Source of the DNA: Streptobacillus notomytis
GTDB lineage: Bacteria; Fusobacteriota; Fusobacteriia; Fusobacteriales; Leptotrichiaceae
Assembly (NCBI GenBank): GCA_001612575.1
Contig: LJRV01000092.1
Span: 1 to 53,689, forward strand
Reading direction: 5' to 3'
Length of the DNA stretch: 53,689 nucleotides
The notes beneath the pieces are model-generated. The model made no database searches, was not told the DNA's origin, and saw only the letters and a program-made list of their open reading frames with translations. Position 1 is the stretch's first letter; each line of letters begins with the position of its first letter. Below, one piece after another: positions 26,789-36,494 of this stretch. Made by a program: the position numbers and the translations under genes.

Positions 26789-27891
26789 TATAATACCTCC
26801 ACTAGATACGCATCTTCATAATTCCAGTAGAAATACACCTTTTCTTTCCATTCAAATAATTCTTCTTCTTCCAAAAATTCTCTATGTTGATCAAATGCTC
26901 TAATTATTCTATTTGATCCCTCAACTTTAATAAATAGTTTTGATTGAAACCCAGAGTAAATAACTTCATCAACTACTCCTCTTAATACTTTGTATTTAGA
27001 GTTTTCACGTGGTGGTTTAACATCAACTTTAATCTTTTCTGGTCTTAAAGTTAGTTTAACCTTATCTCCTAATTTAACAGGTTTATCAAGTTCAACCTTA
27101 TATTCTCCAATTTCATCTGAAATTGCAACTGCATAATTATCATAAACTTCTGTAATTTCTCCAGTTAAAAAATTAGTTTCACCTATAAAATCTGCTATAA
27201 ACTCATCTTTAGGTTTTTCATAGATTTCATTAGGTGTTCCAATTTGTAAAATATCACCTTTATTCATTACAGCTATTCTATCAGATACTGAAAGAGCTTC
27301 TTCTTGATCATGAGTTACAAATACGAAAGTAATACCTACTTCATCATGTATACTATCAAGTTCTATTAATAATTTTTGACGTAATTTAGCATCAAGTGCT
27401 GATAATGGTTCATCAAGTAATAATACATCTGGTTTACCTATTAGGGCTCTTGCAATAGCAACCCTTTGTTTTTGACCACCAGATAAATTTTCAGGCATCT
27501 TATTTTTATGTTCTAATAATCCAACTAAATCTAAATATTTATTTACTTCTTTTTCTATTTCACTTTTGGAATAACCCTTAAGTTTCAATGGAAATGCAAC
27601 ATTATCATATACAGACATAGTTGGAAATAGTGCATAGTTTTGAAAAACTGTATTAACATTTCTTTTCTCAGGTGGTAATTTATCTATTCTTTCACCATTA
27701 ACTATAATCTCACCACTATCAGGATAAATAAATCCTGCTATCATTCTTAAAAGTGTAGTTTTTCCACATCCACTAGGTCCAAGTATAGAAAAAAACTCTC
27801 CCTTTTTTATTTCTAAACTTACATTTTTAAGTATTTTATCTCCCCCAAAACTTTTTGAAATATTTTTAATTATTATATCACTTCTTTCCAA
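26788..27891 (-). CDS. potA: Spermidine/putrescine ABC transporter ATPase
   Basis: Cytosolic ATPase powering PotBC. The 367-residue protein shows Walker A GPSGCGKTT (38-46), Q-loop VFQNYALFP, signature LSGGQKQRVAIARAL, Walker B LLLDEPLSALD and the switch His in VFVTHDQEEAL. A C-terminal TOBE regulatory domain follows (about 270-367). It lies 20 bases downstream of an M18 aminopeptidase gene, so polyamine uptake and peptide use may be cotranscribed from the promoter at 30797-30825. Confidence 0.95.
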   Translation of the reverse strand: MERSDIIIKNISKSFGGDKILKNVSLEIKKGEFFSILGPSGCGKTTLLRMIAGFIYPDSGEIIVNGERIDKLPPEKRNVNTVFQNYALFPTMSVYDNVAFPLKLKGYSKSEIEKEVNKYLDLVGLLEHKNKMPENLSGGQKQRVAIARALIGKPDVLLLDEPLSALDAKLRQKLLIELDSIHDEVGITFVFVTHDQEEALSVSDRIAVMNKGDILQIGTPNEIYEKPKDEFIADFIGETNFLTGEITEVYDNYAVAISDEIGEYKVELDKPVKLGDKVKLTLRPEKIKVDVKPPRENSKYKVLRGVVDEVIYSGFQSKLFIKVEGSNRIIRAFDQHREFLEEEELFEWKEKVYFYWNYEDAYLVEVL

Positions 27892-27911
27892 TTATCGATC
27901 TCCTTTATGCT

Positions 27912-29249
27912 TTAATTTTTACTGAAAAACTCCTTTGCTAACTCTTTTAAATAGAATAAATCTCTTACTCCACATAATTCTCTAACTGAATGCATTGCTA
28001 ACATAGGAACTCCTAAATCTATTGAATCTATATCTAAATGTGTTGATGATATAGGTCCTATAGTTGAACCTCCAATCTCATTTGATTGGTTTACAAAAAA
28101 TTGTATTTTAATATCAGTTCCTTCTATGATTTGTTTTACCACTGCTATAGAGAAACCATCTGATGTATATCTTTGATTTGCACTTATTTTAAGCTGAACT
28201 CCATTATTTATTTTTCCAAGGTTAGTTGGATCACTTTTACCTAGGTATGCAGGGTGAGCAGCATGTGCTCCATCAGCAGATAAAATAAATGAAGAAGAAA
28301 GCATAGTAAGGAAAGTATTTCTATCCATACCAAGTGAATATATTATTCTTTCTAATATATTAGATAAATAATTAGAATCTGCTCCTTGTTTTGTAGCAGA
28401 ACCTATTTCTTCATTATCAAATCCTACAAATACATTAATTTGATTATTTGCATTTTCCGCCTCTACTAATCCTAATAATCCAGAGTAAACTGAAACTAAA
28501 TTATCAAGCTTTGGAGCAGATACAAATTCTTGATTTACACCTACTAAAGAACCTTTTTCAGTTGCATATACATATAGGTCAAAATCAAGTATATCTTCTT
28601 TTTTAATATTACATTTCTTTGAAATTAAGTTTATTAAATATCCATCTTTTTCAAAATTTTCATTTACTAATCCTATTATTGGTAATATATCATTTTGTTT
28701 ATCTATTTTAATACCATTATTAACTTCTCTATTTTGATGTATAGCTAAATTAGGTATAATTAATACAGGTTCATCTATCTTAACTTTTATAGTTTTTGGT
28801 CTAAATATATCATCAGTTTTTATTATAACCCTACCTGCTACAGATAAAGGTCTATCAAACCAAGTGCTTAATATAGGTCCACCATAAACTTCTGTATTTA
28901 ATCTTATTAATCCATTTACAGTCATCTCAGGATTAGGTTTAATTCTAAATCCAGGAGAATCTGTATGAGAACCAAATATTTTAAATCCTTTATTTACATC
29001 TAATTTCTCACCTATAGTAAATGCAACAATTGATGAATTAGATCTTTTAATAAAATATTTTCCACCTTTTTTTAATTCCCATTTTGATGTTGGTTCTAAT
29101 CTTTCAAAATTATTTTCAAGTAATATTGTTGAACAATTTCCAACCACATGATAAGTACTAGGTGAATCATCAATAAATTCTATCATTTCTCTGGCAAAGC
29201 TTTTAATTTCTAAATCAAGAAATTCTGCCTTAAGTTTCTTATTATTCAT
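27912..29249 (-). CDS. apeB: M18 family aminopeptidase
   Basis: A zinc-dependent cytosolic aminopeptidase of 445 residues. The metal and catalytic blocks are FGSHTDSPGFRIKP (His 95, Asp 97), APKLDNLVSV (bridging Asp), DNEEIGSATKQGA (catalytic Glu pair), SADGAHAAHP and the late MHSVREL (His). The length is standard for M18. Its start shares one base with the stop of the upstream M32 carboxypeptidase, so the two peptidases probably act together in peptide breakdown. Confidence 0.94.
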   Translation of the reverse strand: MNNKKLKAEFLDLEIKSFAREMIEFIDDSPSTYHVVGNCSTILLENNFERLEPTSKWELKKGGKYFIKRSNSSIVAFTIGEKLDVNKGFKIFGSHTDSPGFRIKPNPEMTVNGLIRLNTEVYGGPILSTWFDRPLSVAGRVIIKTDDIFRPKTIKVKIDEPVLIIPNLAIHQNREVNNGIKIDKQNDILPIIGLVNENFEKDGYLINLISKKCNIKKEDILDFDLYVYATEKGSLVGVNQEFVSAPKLDNLVSVYSGLLGLVEAENANNQINVFVGFDNEEIGSATKQGADSNYLSNILERIIYSLGMDRNTFLTMLSSSFILSADGAHAAHPAYLGKSDPTNLGKINNGVQLKISANQRYTSDGFSIAVVKQIIEGTDIKIQFFVNQSNEIGGSTIGPISSTHLDIDSIDLGVPMLAMHSVRELCGVRDLFYLKELAKEFFSKN

Positions 29250-30760
29250 TATTTCACCTCTACTTCATATATTTTAGAAAATTTATTTTTTAAGTAATCT
29301 ACATAGTATTTAGGAGAAAATTCCTCTCCTGTTGCATTTAATATTAGATCTTTAGGATCTTTAAATGAACCATATTGATGTAATTTTTCCTTAAGCCAAC
29401 TATTAATATTACTAAATTCATTATTTTCTAATTCTTTAGATATGTCTATATCTTTTTCCATAGCATTATATATCTGTGCTGAATAAGCTGATCCTAATGC
29501 ATATGATGAAAAGTATCCAAATGAACCTTGAGACCAATGCACATCTTGTAAAATTCCTTCAGAATAAGTCATAGGTCTAACACTTAAATATTCCTCATAT
29601 TTATCTGCCCATTTTTTAGCTATATCTTCTGCATTTTCTTTTCTTTCTAAATCAGAAAATATTTCTTTTTCTAATTCATATCTTATCATTACATGTATAG
29701 GATAAGTTAGCTCATCTGCTTCAACTCTAATAAGTGATGCATTTACTTCATTTAATAATAATTTAAATTCATCTAATGTAATGTCCATACCAAAGTATTT
29801 ATCCATTAAGTTATATAAAGATTTAGTAAAGCTATCATTTTTACAGAACATATTTTCAAATATTCTTGATTGTGATTCATGTATACCCATAGATACTCCA
29901 CCACCTAGGAAATTATCTTGGTATACATTTAATATTTGTTGTTCATATAGTGCATGTCCTGTTTCATGTATAGTTGAATATATTGCTGAAAGAGGATCAT
30001 TTTCATAATAGTGAGTAGTAATTCTAACATCCTTATTGCTTGTATTAGTTGTAAATGGATGCTCACTTTCTTTAATAACACCTGAGTTATAGTCAAATCT
30101 TAAGATTTCTGATATTTCCTTAGATAATTTCTTTTGTTTATCTATAGGGTAAGATTTTGATAAAAATCTAGCTTTAATATCTTTTAATTCTTCTCTTTTT
30201 TTAGTAATTACTTCCTTAATAAATGGTGTTAATTCATCTTTAATATTTTTGAAAAATTCATCAACTATTTCTACTGTCAATTCATTTTCATAATCACTTA
30301 ATAAAAGATTATATGGATGCCCATTATATCCTCTATATTTTATAAACTCCTTATTATATCTTATTATTTCTTCTAAATATGGAGCATATACTTCTAAATT
30401 ATTACTTCTTTTAGCTTCTCCCCATTTTTGAGTAGATATAGTAGAAAGTTCAGAATATTTAGAATACACATCTACAGGTATCTTACTCATTTTATCAAAA
30501 ATATCTTTTTTTAGATTTAATACTAATTTCTTATCTATTTCATTAAGTTCATCAAAATTTAAACCGTACACTATATCTTTTACTTCATCATTTACTAATG
30601 TTAAATAAGAAAGTTCGCTTAAAGTTCCTAACGTTTTAGATATACTTACAGCAGCATTTACTGGTGCTTCAGTTTCTAAATCCCAAGATAAAATTGTCAT
30701 TGCATGTTGATATGCTCTATTTTTTTCAAGTATCTCTTTTAATCTAGTTATTTTATCCAT
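29249..30760 (-). CDS. M32 family metallocarboxypeptidase (Taq type)
   Basis: This 503-residue cytosolic enzyme removes C-terminal residues from peptides. The zinc-binding HETGH (265-269) and the downstream ESQSRIFENMF, which carries the third ligand Glu, are present. The family blocks NxxPFT (HPFTTNTSNKDVRITTHYYENDP) and LSVRPMTYSEGILQDVHWSQGSFGYFSSYALGS segments are also intact, and length is standard. It is the first gene of the M32-apeB-potABC run. Fusobacteria commonly live on peptides and amino acids, which fits this pairing. Confidence 0.95.
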   Translation of the reverse strand: MDKITRLKEILEKNRAYQHAMTILSWDLETEAPVNAAVSISKTLGTLSELSYLTLVNDEVKDIVYGLNFDELNEIDKKLVLNLKKDIFDKMSKIPVDVYSKYSELSTISTQKWGEAKRSNNLEVYAPYLEEIIRYNKEFIKYRGYNGHPYNLLLSDYENELTVEIVDEFFKNIKDELTPFIKEVITKKREELKDIKARFLSKSYPIDKQKKLSKEISEILRFDYNSGVIKESEHPFTTNTSNKDVRITTHYYENDPLSAIYSTIHETGHALYEQQILNVYQDNFLGGGVSMGIHESQSRIFENMFCKNDSFTKSLYNLMDKYFGMDITLDEFKLLLNEVNASLIRVEADELTYPIHVMIRYELEKEIFSDLERKENAEDIAKKWADKYEEYLSVRPMTYSEGILQDVHWSQGSFGYFSSYALGSAYSAQIYNAMEKDIDISKELENNEFSNINSWLKEKLHQYGSFKDPKDLILNATGEEFSPKYYVDYLKNKFSKIYEVEVK

Positions 30761-30796
30761 TTAAATCACCTTTTCTATTTTTTTATTTTTTTCTTA

Positions 30797-30825
30797 ATTA
30801 TACATTCTTTTATATATTTTTTCAA
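30797..30825 (-). promoter_or_regulatory. Predicted promoter of the peptidase-potABC run
   Basis: TTGAAA (30825-30820) and TATAAT (30802-30797) on the minus strand are separated by 17 A/T-only or near A/T-only bases, 37 bases before the ATG at 30760. Confidence 0.6.
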
Positions 30826-30890
30826 TTAAAATTAAAAACTATTTATTGTAAATTTTCTTGATTATTGATACATGTATTAATTTTATTAAA

Positions 30891-30920
30891 AAGATGTTTA
30901 AGTTTTACCCTAAACACCTT
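30891..30920 (-). terminator. Probable terminator of the large OMP pair
   Basis: Ten-base arms (30891-30900 and 30911-30920, one G-U) around a 10-base loop lie just after the stop at 30926. The following minus-strand sequence is T-rich but interrupted. Confidence 0.6.
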
Positions 30921-30925
30921 TAATA

Positions 30926-33900
30926 TTACCACTTATAGTCAATATTTAATATTGCTTTTGCATTTGTTGATTTATACTTGTATGTTGGATATGAATCATT
31001 AGTAAAGTTTACTTGAACTTCTACTTTTGGTTTTACAGTTAATCTATCATTTAAAATTTTAAATTCTCCCTCTATACCAGGTTTTATTGCTATTACTGAT
31101 AAGCCACTTTTAGATTCATATTTAGACTTTTCTTCTTCTATTTTTTTCTTTTCATTATTCCCTATTCCTATTATTCCATTTTCATCCATTAATTTTCTTT
31201 TTATATCTTTTAATACACTGTATAACTTATCTGATTTATACCCACTTAAATATGAAAATTCTAAATTACTTATTAACTTTATTCCATCTACTATTTCATA
31301 ACCTAAACTATTTTTATTATACACCTTATAACTATGAGTAGGGTCTAATAACAATTCTTTTAATACTGGACTTTGTTGTTTTGAAGAACTTGATATAGAA
31401 TTATTTCCATTTTTAAAGTCAAATAATACTATTGCATTTAATCCTGTTTCATTCTTAAACTCAACTTTATCACTTAAATTAGCTTCTATTATACCTTTTA
31501 AATCTCCTAAAGCTAATATTTCCATTCCTTTTTTCTCTAATAATTTAACCTTATTTGAACTAGTTAAGTTTAGTTCTCCTTTTAATCTTAAATTATTGTT
31601 TACTCTATAGTCTACATTATTATCCATCCATGCATTTATTATAGAATAATCCTCATTATCAGAATATGATATTAAATATCTTGCATCTATACTATTTTTT
31701 AACATTAAGTTATTTGTTTTTCTATCATATGTTATTCCTACTCCTACTAATCCTAAATGTTTATGTGTTAATTTTTTACTATCATTCATATCCATATTGT
31801 ATCTATATTTTGATGAAAGTCTTAAAGTAATATCTCCTAGCTTTGTATTTAACTCATTATCTGTGTAAGCTAATAAGACTGTAAAATCTTTGTTCTTATT
31901 GTTTGTATCATTTTTATTATATTTATTAGTATCTATTTTAATTCCATTTTTAATATCTGTTAATATTTTACTTCTTACTTTAATATTTGATTTAAGTTCA
32001 ATATTCTTATTGATGTATCCTAAATTAAATAAAAACTCTTCTTTTTGAACCAAGCTATTAGTCTTGTCTTTTTTAGGTCTTGGTTTACTATATATCTCTT
32101 TACTTTCATTCTCACTATAATCATACATAGTTTCATGTTTTAAAGTTGTCTTTAAATTAATATTTCTGTTTTTATATACTAAACTTCCTTCTCCTCCAAA
32201 TGTTCTATCCTTATCACTCCTTATTATAGAACCTATGTGTACATATGTTTTCCCTATTATTTCTAAATTTCCTACTTTTCCTGATAAAGATACATCTCCC
32301 TTTACTCTACCCATTCTATCTAATACTTCATGTATGTCTTTTAGTTTGTAATTAAAATTTCCATTTATGTTAAAATTACCTAATCTTTGATTTAGATTTA
32401 AGAACCCTTCAAACCTACTTTTCTCATATACTAGTTCTTCAGCAGAATATATTATACCTATCTTTGATTTAGTTGTCTCATAATCTAAATCTAATACTCC
32501 TGATATTAATACCTCATCATTTTTAAATCTTAATCCCTGTGAATGATAAAACTCTTTTCTTGCCATTTCATCTTCTTCATATTTCTTATCCCATAATCCT
32601 CTTAACTTTAACCCCTCTTTTACATTTGCCTCCATTCCACCTTTATGTTGGTATCCTCCATTAAATGTAAGCTCTATATTCTTATTTAACTTCCTTTTAA
32701 AGTTTAATCCAATGTTAGCTATCCCATCTAGTCCTTCAATTGTTTTTAAATTAGTTTTTTTATCCATTTTGTATTTTAAATCTTTTCCTACTACTTCTCC
32801 ACCAAGGAATACAAATAGGTCTTTATTCTTTCCTATTAAAGCTCCTATATTAAGTTCTTTTTTCACTTCATATTTAATTAAAGGATTATTACTAGCTAAT
32901 TGTTTATTATTCTCTTTTTTTTCATGTCTTAATCTTAATTCTGTATTATCTCTTACATATATATTCTTTTTAAATATCTCATTTGATGAACTTGAATTTA
33001 AATCTAATACATCTATTATTGATTTACCACTTAATTTCTCCCCTGTATATTTCAATCCTGTTCTTATCTTATTACCCATTACTATATATCCAGTTTTATG
33101 AAATAGTATACTAGCTTCATATTCTACTTCTATATTAAGGTTATCATTAACCTTGTATTTTAATCCTAATTGCGGACTTATTGTTGCAAAGGAGTTATTA
33201 TTTATAGTAATTGGTCCCCAATCTCTAATAACCTCCACCTCACCATCATCATTAAGTTCACTCCTATCACTAATGATTTGTTTATCTAAATTAGCCCCCA
33301 CTTTACCAACAAGTCCTAACTTACTACTTTCATTTAACCTCTTCTCCCATTCATATCCCACATATCCCCTAAAGCTAAAGCCTTTATTATATATTGAATT
33401 AAGATCATGATTTGTACTATGTTCATCATCTATAAATCGTTGTTCTCTTTTATTATAATGAGCTATATATATTCCAGCTAATACATTATTCTTGTAATCT
33501 AATCCTGCTCCTATTGAAAGATTATACATAAAAAAATTATTAAGTAATTTCCAAGTAGATGCACTTAAATTTAAATCTGTTATTAATTTAAAATTATTCC
33601 CTAGGTTATATCCCAAATTAGCATTTAATGCATAAAGATGTTCTACCCTTATTTCATTATCTGTGCCAGCTAATTTACGAGCTGCATTAAAAAGAGAATA
33701 TGATGTGTTTAAATTAATATCTAAATCCTTTAATTTCTTCTCATACTCATACTTTAAATCTAATTTCTTACTAGAATGTAATTTTAACTCTATACTACCA
33801 AATTCTTTAAAGTCTAGTCCTAATGCTCCATAGTAATTTTGAGGTTTAAATGTTTTAGCTCTGAAATCCAATCCACCAGATAATTTTAAAAATTCATATA

Positions 33901-34189
33901 TTTTAGCAGAACCATAAAGTTCATTCTTTAAAAACATATTCCTTGTACTTAAAATAGTACTCTCACTATTAACCTTTAATAACAACTCTATCTTCTTTGC
34001 CTTACTAAAGTTAAAGAAGTCATCCTCCTCTTTTACTTCATTTACTTTCTTTATTTCATTTGCTTTCTTTGATATAGATGTGTTTCTTCTCTTAGATGAT
34101 AATATTAATGCATTAGTTTCTATATTATCTGATAATGATATATTAACCATCATTATAGATAATAATGTTAAAGTCTTTATTCCCTTCAT
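30926..34189 (-). CDS. Very large outer-membrane beta-barrel protein
   Basis: This 1087-residue protein has a signal peptide (MKGIKTLTLLSIMMVNISLS) and, after a charged linker, almost continuous amphipathic beta strands to a terminal Trp (NIDYKW), a BAM-type C-terminus. Residues from about 430 to the end align by eye with nearly the whole of the neighbouring 680-residue protein (GKNKDLFVFLGGEV, HSQGLRFKNDEVLISGVLDLDY, VGVGITYDRKTNNL, LTSSNKVKLLEKKG). The first roughly 400 residues are an extra beta-rich part (YGALGLDFKEFGSIELKLHSS). No enzymatic motif, plug domain or TonB box is seen. Function unknown; adhesin or large pore are options. It is second in an operon driven by a G10 promoter. Confidence 0.82.
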   Translation of the reverse strand: MKGIKTLTLLSIMMVNISLSDNIETNALILSSKRRNTSISKKANEIKKVNEVKEEDDFFNFSKAKKIELLLKVNSESTILSTRNMFLKNELYGSAKIYEFLKLSGGLDFRAKTFKPQNYYGALGLDFKEFGSIELKLHSSKKLDLKYEYEKKLKDLDINLNTSYSLFNAARKLAGTDNEIRVEHLYALNANLGYNLGNNFKLITDLNLSASTWKLLNNFFMYNLSIGAGLDYKNNVLAGIYIAHYNKREQRFIDDEHSTNHDLNSIYNKGFSFRGYVGYEWEKRLNESSKLGLVGKVGANLDKQIISDRSELNDDGEVEVIRDWGPITINNNSFATISPQLGLKYKVNDNLNIEVEYEASILFHKTGYIVMGNKIRTGLKYTGEKLSGKSIIDVLDLNSSSSNEIFKKNIYVRDNTELRLRHEKKENNKQLASNNPLIKYEVKKELNIGALIGKNKDLFVFLGGEVVGKDLKYKMDKKTNLKTIEGLDGIANIGLNFKRKLNKNIELTFNGGYQHKGGMEANVKEGLKLRGLWDKKYEEDEMARKEFYHSQGLRFKNDEVLISGVLDLDYETTKSKIGIIYSAEELVYEKSRFEGFLNLNQRLGNFNINGNFNYKLKDIHEVLDRMGRVKGDVSLSGKVGNLEIIGKTYVHIGSIIRSDKDRTFGGEGSLVYKNRNINLKTTLKHETMYDYSENESKEIYSKPRPKKDKTNSLVQKEEFLFNLGYINKNIELKSNIKVRSKILTDIKNGIKIDTNKYNKNDTNNKNKDFTVLLAYTDNELNTKLGDITLRLSSKYRYNMDMNDSKKLTHKHLGLVGVGITYDRKTNNLMLKNSIDARYLISYSDNEDYSIINAWMDNNVDYRVNNNLRLKGELNLTSSNKVKLLEKKGMEILALGDLKGIIEANLSDKVEFKNETGLNAIVLFDFKNGNNSISSSSKQQSPVLKELLLDPTHSYKVYNKNSLGYEIVDGIKLISNLEFSYLSGYKSDKLYSVLKDIKRKLMDENGIIGIGNNEKKKIEEEKSKYESKSGLSVIAIKPGIEGEFKILNDRLTVKPKVEVQVNFTNDSYPTYKYKSTNAKAILNIDYKW

Positions 34190-34203
34190 TATCTAGCCCC
34201 TCT

Positions 34204-36246
34204 CTACCATCTATATTCCACTTGTAATCTTGCTTTTACATTTACTGCTTTGTATTCTAACTTACTCTTATCCTTACCTACCTTAGCACTTACATCTACC
34301 CCTAAGCTTGGCTTAACATGTAGCTTATCATTTAAGTATTTTAAACTTAATTCTGCACTCGGTGATATTAATAAGATTGCTTTGTTATCTTTTCCAAATG
34401 ATGTCTCTTCTTCTGTTATCTTCTTAAGATCTCCCTCTGTATGTGTTATTATCCCATCTTCTCCTATTCTTTCTCTCTTTATCATTGTTAAACTCTCATA
34501 TAACTTATCTGATTTTAATCCATATGCAAAACTTGTATCTATTCTACCTACTATATCTATATTATTATTTAATTCATATGTTACCTTATTTTCATTTGAA
34601 ACCTTAAATGCATATTTTACATCTAAGTGTAAACTTTCATCTCCATGTTTATTCATATTACCACCATTATTATTGTTATGTTCTTTAAACAGTGATATAG
34701 TCTTTAACCCTAGTGTTGAAGTAAGGTCTGTTTTGTTATTTAGTTTGTATTCTACTGTCCCCTTTGTGTCTGCTAATAATAGTATTTCATTTTTATCTGA
34801 GTTCTTGTCTATAAATGAGAATCTATTTGAACTTGTAAAGTTTACCTCTCCCTTTAATGATAACTTATCATTTACCTTATACTCTTGTCTATTATCACTC
34901 CAAAAGTTTATTACACTAAATGTCTTCTTATCCTTATACCCTATCTCATATCTTATATCAAAACTATGTTTTAATTTAAGTTCCTTTACCTTACTCTCAT
35001 ATGTTATTCCTGGTCCTACAAAGGCATATTGGTTATATGCTTCAATTTCACTAGCATTATCTTTAATATTTACTACCCCTACATATCTTCCTGCTAACCT
35101 AAAGTTGAAAGCCCCTAATTTATATCCTGCTCTACTATCAACATATATATTAGAGATTGTTTTTTTAATGTCTGTATTATTAGATGTTATTTGATTATTT
35201 TTCTTGTATTCATCCATTTCTAATTCTATTTTTTTCTGTTTTTCTTTCTTAAGATCTACCCTACCCTTTATTAGCCCATTTGTTTCAAAGTCTATATTCT
35301 TATTAGCATACTTTAATCCTAGTTTTAATTCTGGTTGTAATCTTATCTTTAATTTATCAGGATTTATTTTATCTACTTGTCTAAAGGCTAACTTATTATT
35401 AAAGGCTGTTGATAGCTCAAAGTTATTAATAGTATATTTAACTTCATTCTCACTTGTTATTTGATAATCCTTCTTACTTGGTATTATTGTCCCTAAATAT
35501 ACTATACCCTTATTATATGTCTTTAAATTTCCTACATTACCTCTTGCACTTAATTCTATGTTTAATCTTCCTCCTTTTGAATAAGTGCCGTTGTCTTTAT
35601 TTGTGTCTGGTCTTTCATACTTAAACTTATGATCTATGTCTAACTCTATATCATAGTTTGATTTATTTGTCTTTAAATTTAAAAAGCTTTCTAATCTATT
35701 ATTTGAATTTGCTGCATATCCTGCTGTATATATTACTCCACTTTGTAGTTTAAATAGTTTATGGTTATAATCTACTACTCCTGAAAATAAAGTCTCTTCT
35801 CCTTTAAATCTTAATCCTTGTCCACGGTAATATCTTTTTAGTTTATATTTGTCTTTTTCTATTTCTTCTTTCCATTCTCCTCTACTTTTTAATACTTCTC
35901 TTATATTTTCTTCAAAGGCTTTCTTATTCATTGCTTTATCATTATATTGATAGGCTGCATTTAATATTAAGCCTATATCTTTTGTTATTGCTTTTTTTAC
36001 ATTTATTCCTAAAAGGATTTCTCCTCCAAAGTTAGTATCTTTATCTAAGTTTACTTCACCTCCTACAAATGTAAATACTTCTTTGTTTTTACCAAATATT
36101 CCTCCCCAGTTTAATTCTGTTGATGCTTTTTTGGTAAAGGCATTTTCATAACCAAATTCTGTTTTACTATCGTTTTTAACGTAGTATTCTGCACTTAATG
36201 ATGCTACTCCTATAGCTAATAAGCTTATCATATTATACTTTGACAT
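34204..36246 (-). CDS. Large outer-membrane beta-barrel protein, paralog of the next gene
   Basis: This 680-residue protein has a signal peptide ending near LSAEYYVK and repeated amphipathic strands through to a terminal Trp (QVEYRW). Shared blocks with the 1087-residue neighbour are GKNKEVFTFVGGEV, YRGQGLRFKGEETLFSGVVDYN, FVGPGITYESKVKELKLKHSFDIRYE, NFTSSNRFSFIDKNS and YGLKSDKLYESL. A GGAGG site precedes ATG 36246. It is first in the operon and 14 bases from the second gene. The two look like a duplication followed by N-terminal extension of the downstream copy. Function not recognised. Confidence 0.82.
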   Translation of the reverse strand: MSKYNMISLLAIGVASLSAEYYVKNDSKTEFGYENAFTKKASTELNWGGIFGKNKEVFTFVGGEVNLDKDTNFGGEILLGINVKKAITKDIGLILNAAYQYNDKAMNKKAFEENIREVLKSRGEWKEEIEKDKYKLKRYYRGQGLRFKGEETLFSGVVDYNHKLFKLQSGVIYTAGYAANSNNRLESFLNLKTNKSNYDIELDIDHKFKYERPDTNKDNGTYSKGGRLNIELSARGNVGNLKTYNKGIVYLGTIIPSKKDYQITSENEVKYTINNFELSTAFNNKLAFRQVDKINPDKLKIRLQPELKLGLKYANKNIDFETNGLIKGRVDLKKEKQKKIELEMDEYKKNNQITSNNTDIKKTISNIYVDSRAGYKLGAFNFRLAGRYVGVVNIKDNASEIEAYNQYAFVGPGITYESKVKELKLKHSFDIRYEIGYKDKKTFSVINFWSDNRQEYKVNDKLSLKGEVNFTSSNRFSFIDKNSDKNEILLLADTKGTVEYKLNNKTDLTSTLGLKTISLFKEHNNNNGGNMNKHGDESLHLDVKYAFKVSNENKVTYELNNNIDIVGRIDTSFAYGLKSDKLYESLTMIKRERIGEDGIITHTEGDLKKITEEETSFGKDNKAILLISPSAELSLKYLNDKLHVKPSLGVDVSAKVGKDKSKLEYKAVNVKARLQVEYRW

Positions 36247-36292
36247 CTTTCCTCCTATATTTATTATTAATATCTTTCATTGTTTTCAGTTA

Positions 36293-36323
36293 ATTATACC
36301 CCCCCCCCTGACCTTTTTGTCAA
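36293..36323 (-). promoter_or_regulatory. Promoter with G10 tract in the spacer (putative phase-variable)
   Basis: On the minus strand consensus TTGACA (36323-36318) and TATAAT (36298-36293) are separated by 19 bp, made of nine mixed bases and ten consecutive G (36308-36299). At 19 bp it should be weak; loss of two G would make it optimal. It drives the two large barrel genes. From 36324 to 36453 nothing else is recognised. The switch is inferred. Confidence 0.85.
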
Positions 36324-36453
36324 TGATTAATAAAGTATCATAAACTTCATAAAATCTAGCTTTGTGAATAAATTCTCTAATCATATTATTACAACTTTAA
36401 TTAAAAAACTGAAACTATATTTTTATTTAAAATTTAATAGATTTCAAATAAAA

Positions 36454-36491
36454 AATGTCTTAAAACCTTTCTAAACTAGTTTTAAGACATT
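36454..36491 (-). terminator. Strong terminator of the XRE regulator gene
   Basis: Perfect 13-bp arms (36454-36466 and 36479-36491) enclose a 12-base loop and are followed by a T run on the minus strand. It lies four bases after the regulator's stop codon. Confidence 0.85.
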
Positions 36492-36494
36492 AAG

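Noticed and set aside
34250-35194. A 314-codon open frame on the plus strand
   Set aside because: It is a shadow of the 680-residue barrel gene on the other strand; the product is low-complexity S/L/F-rich with no family features and the opposite frame has a signal peptide, ribosome site and paralog.
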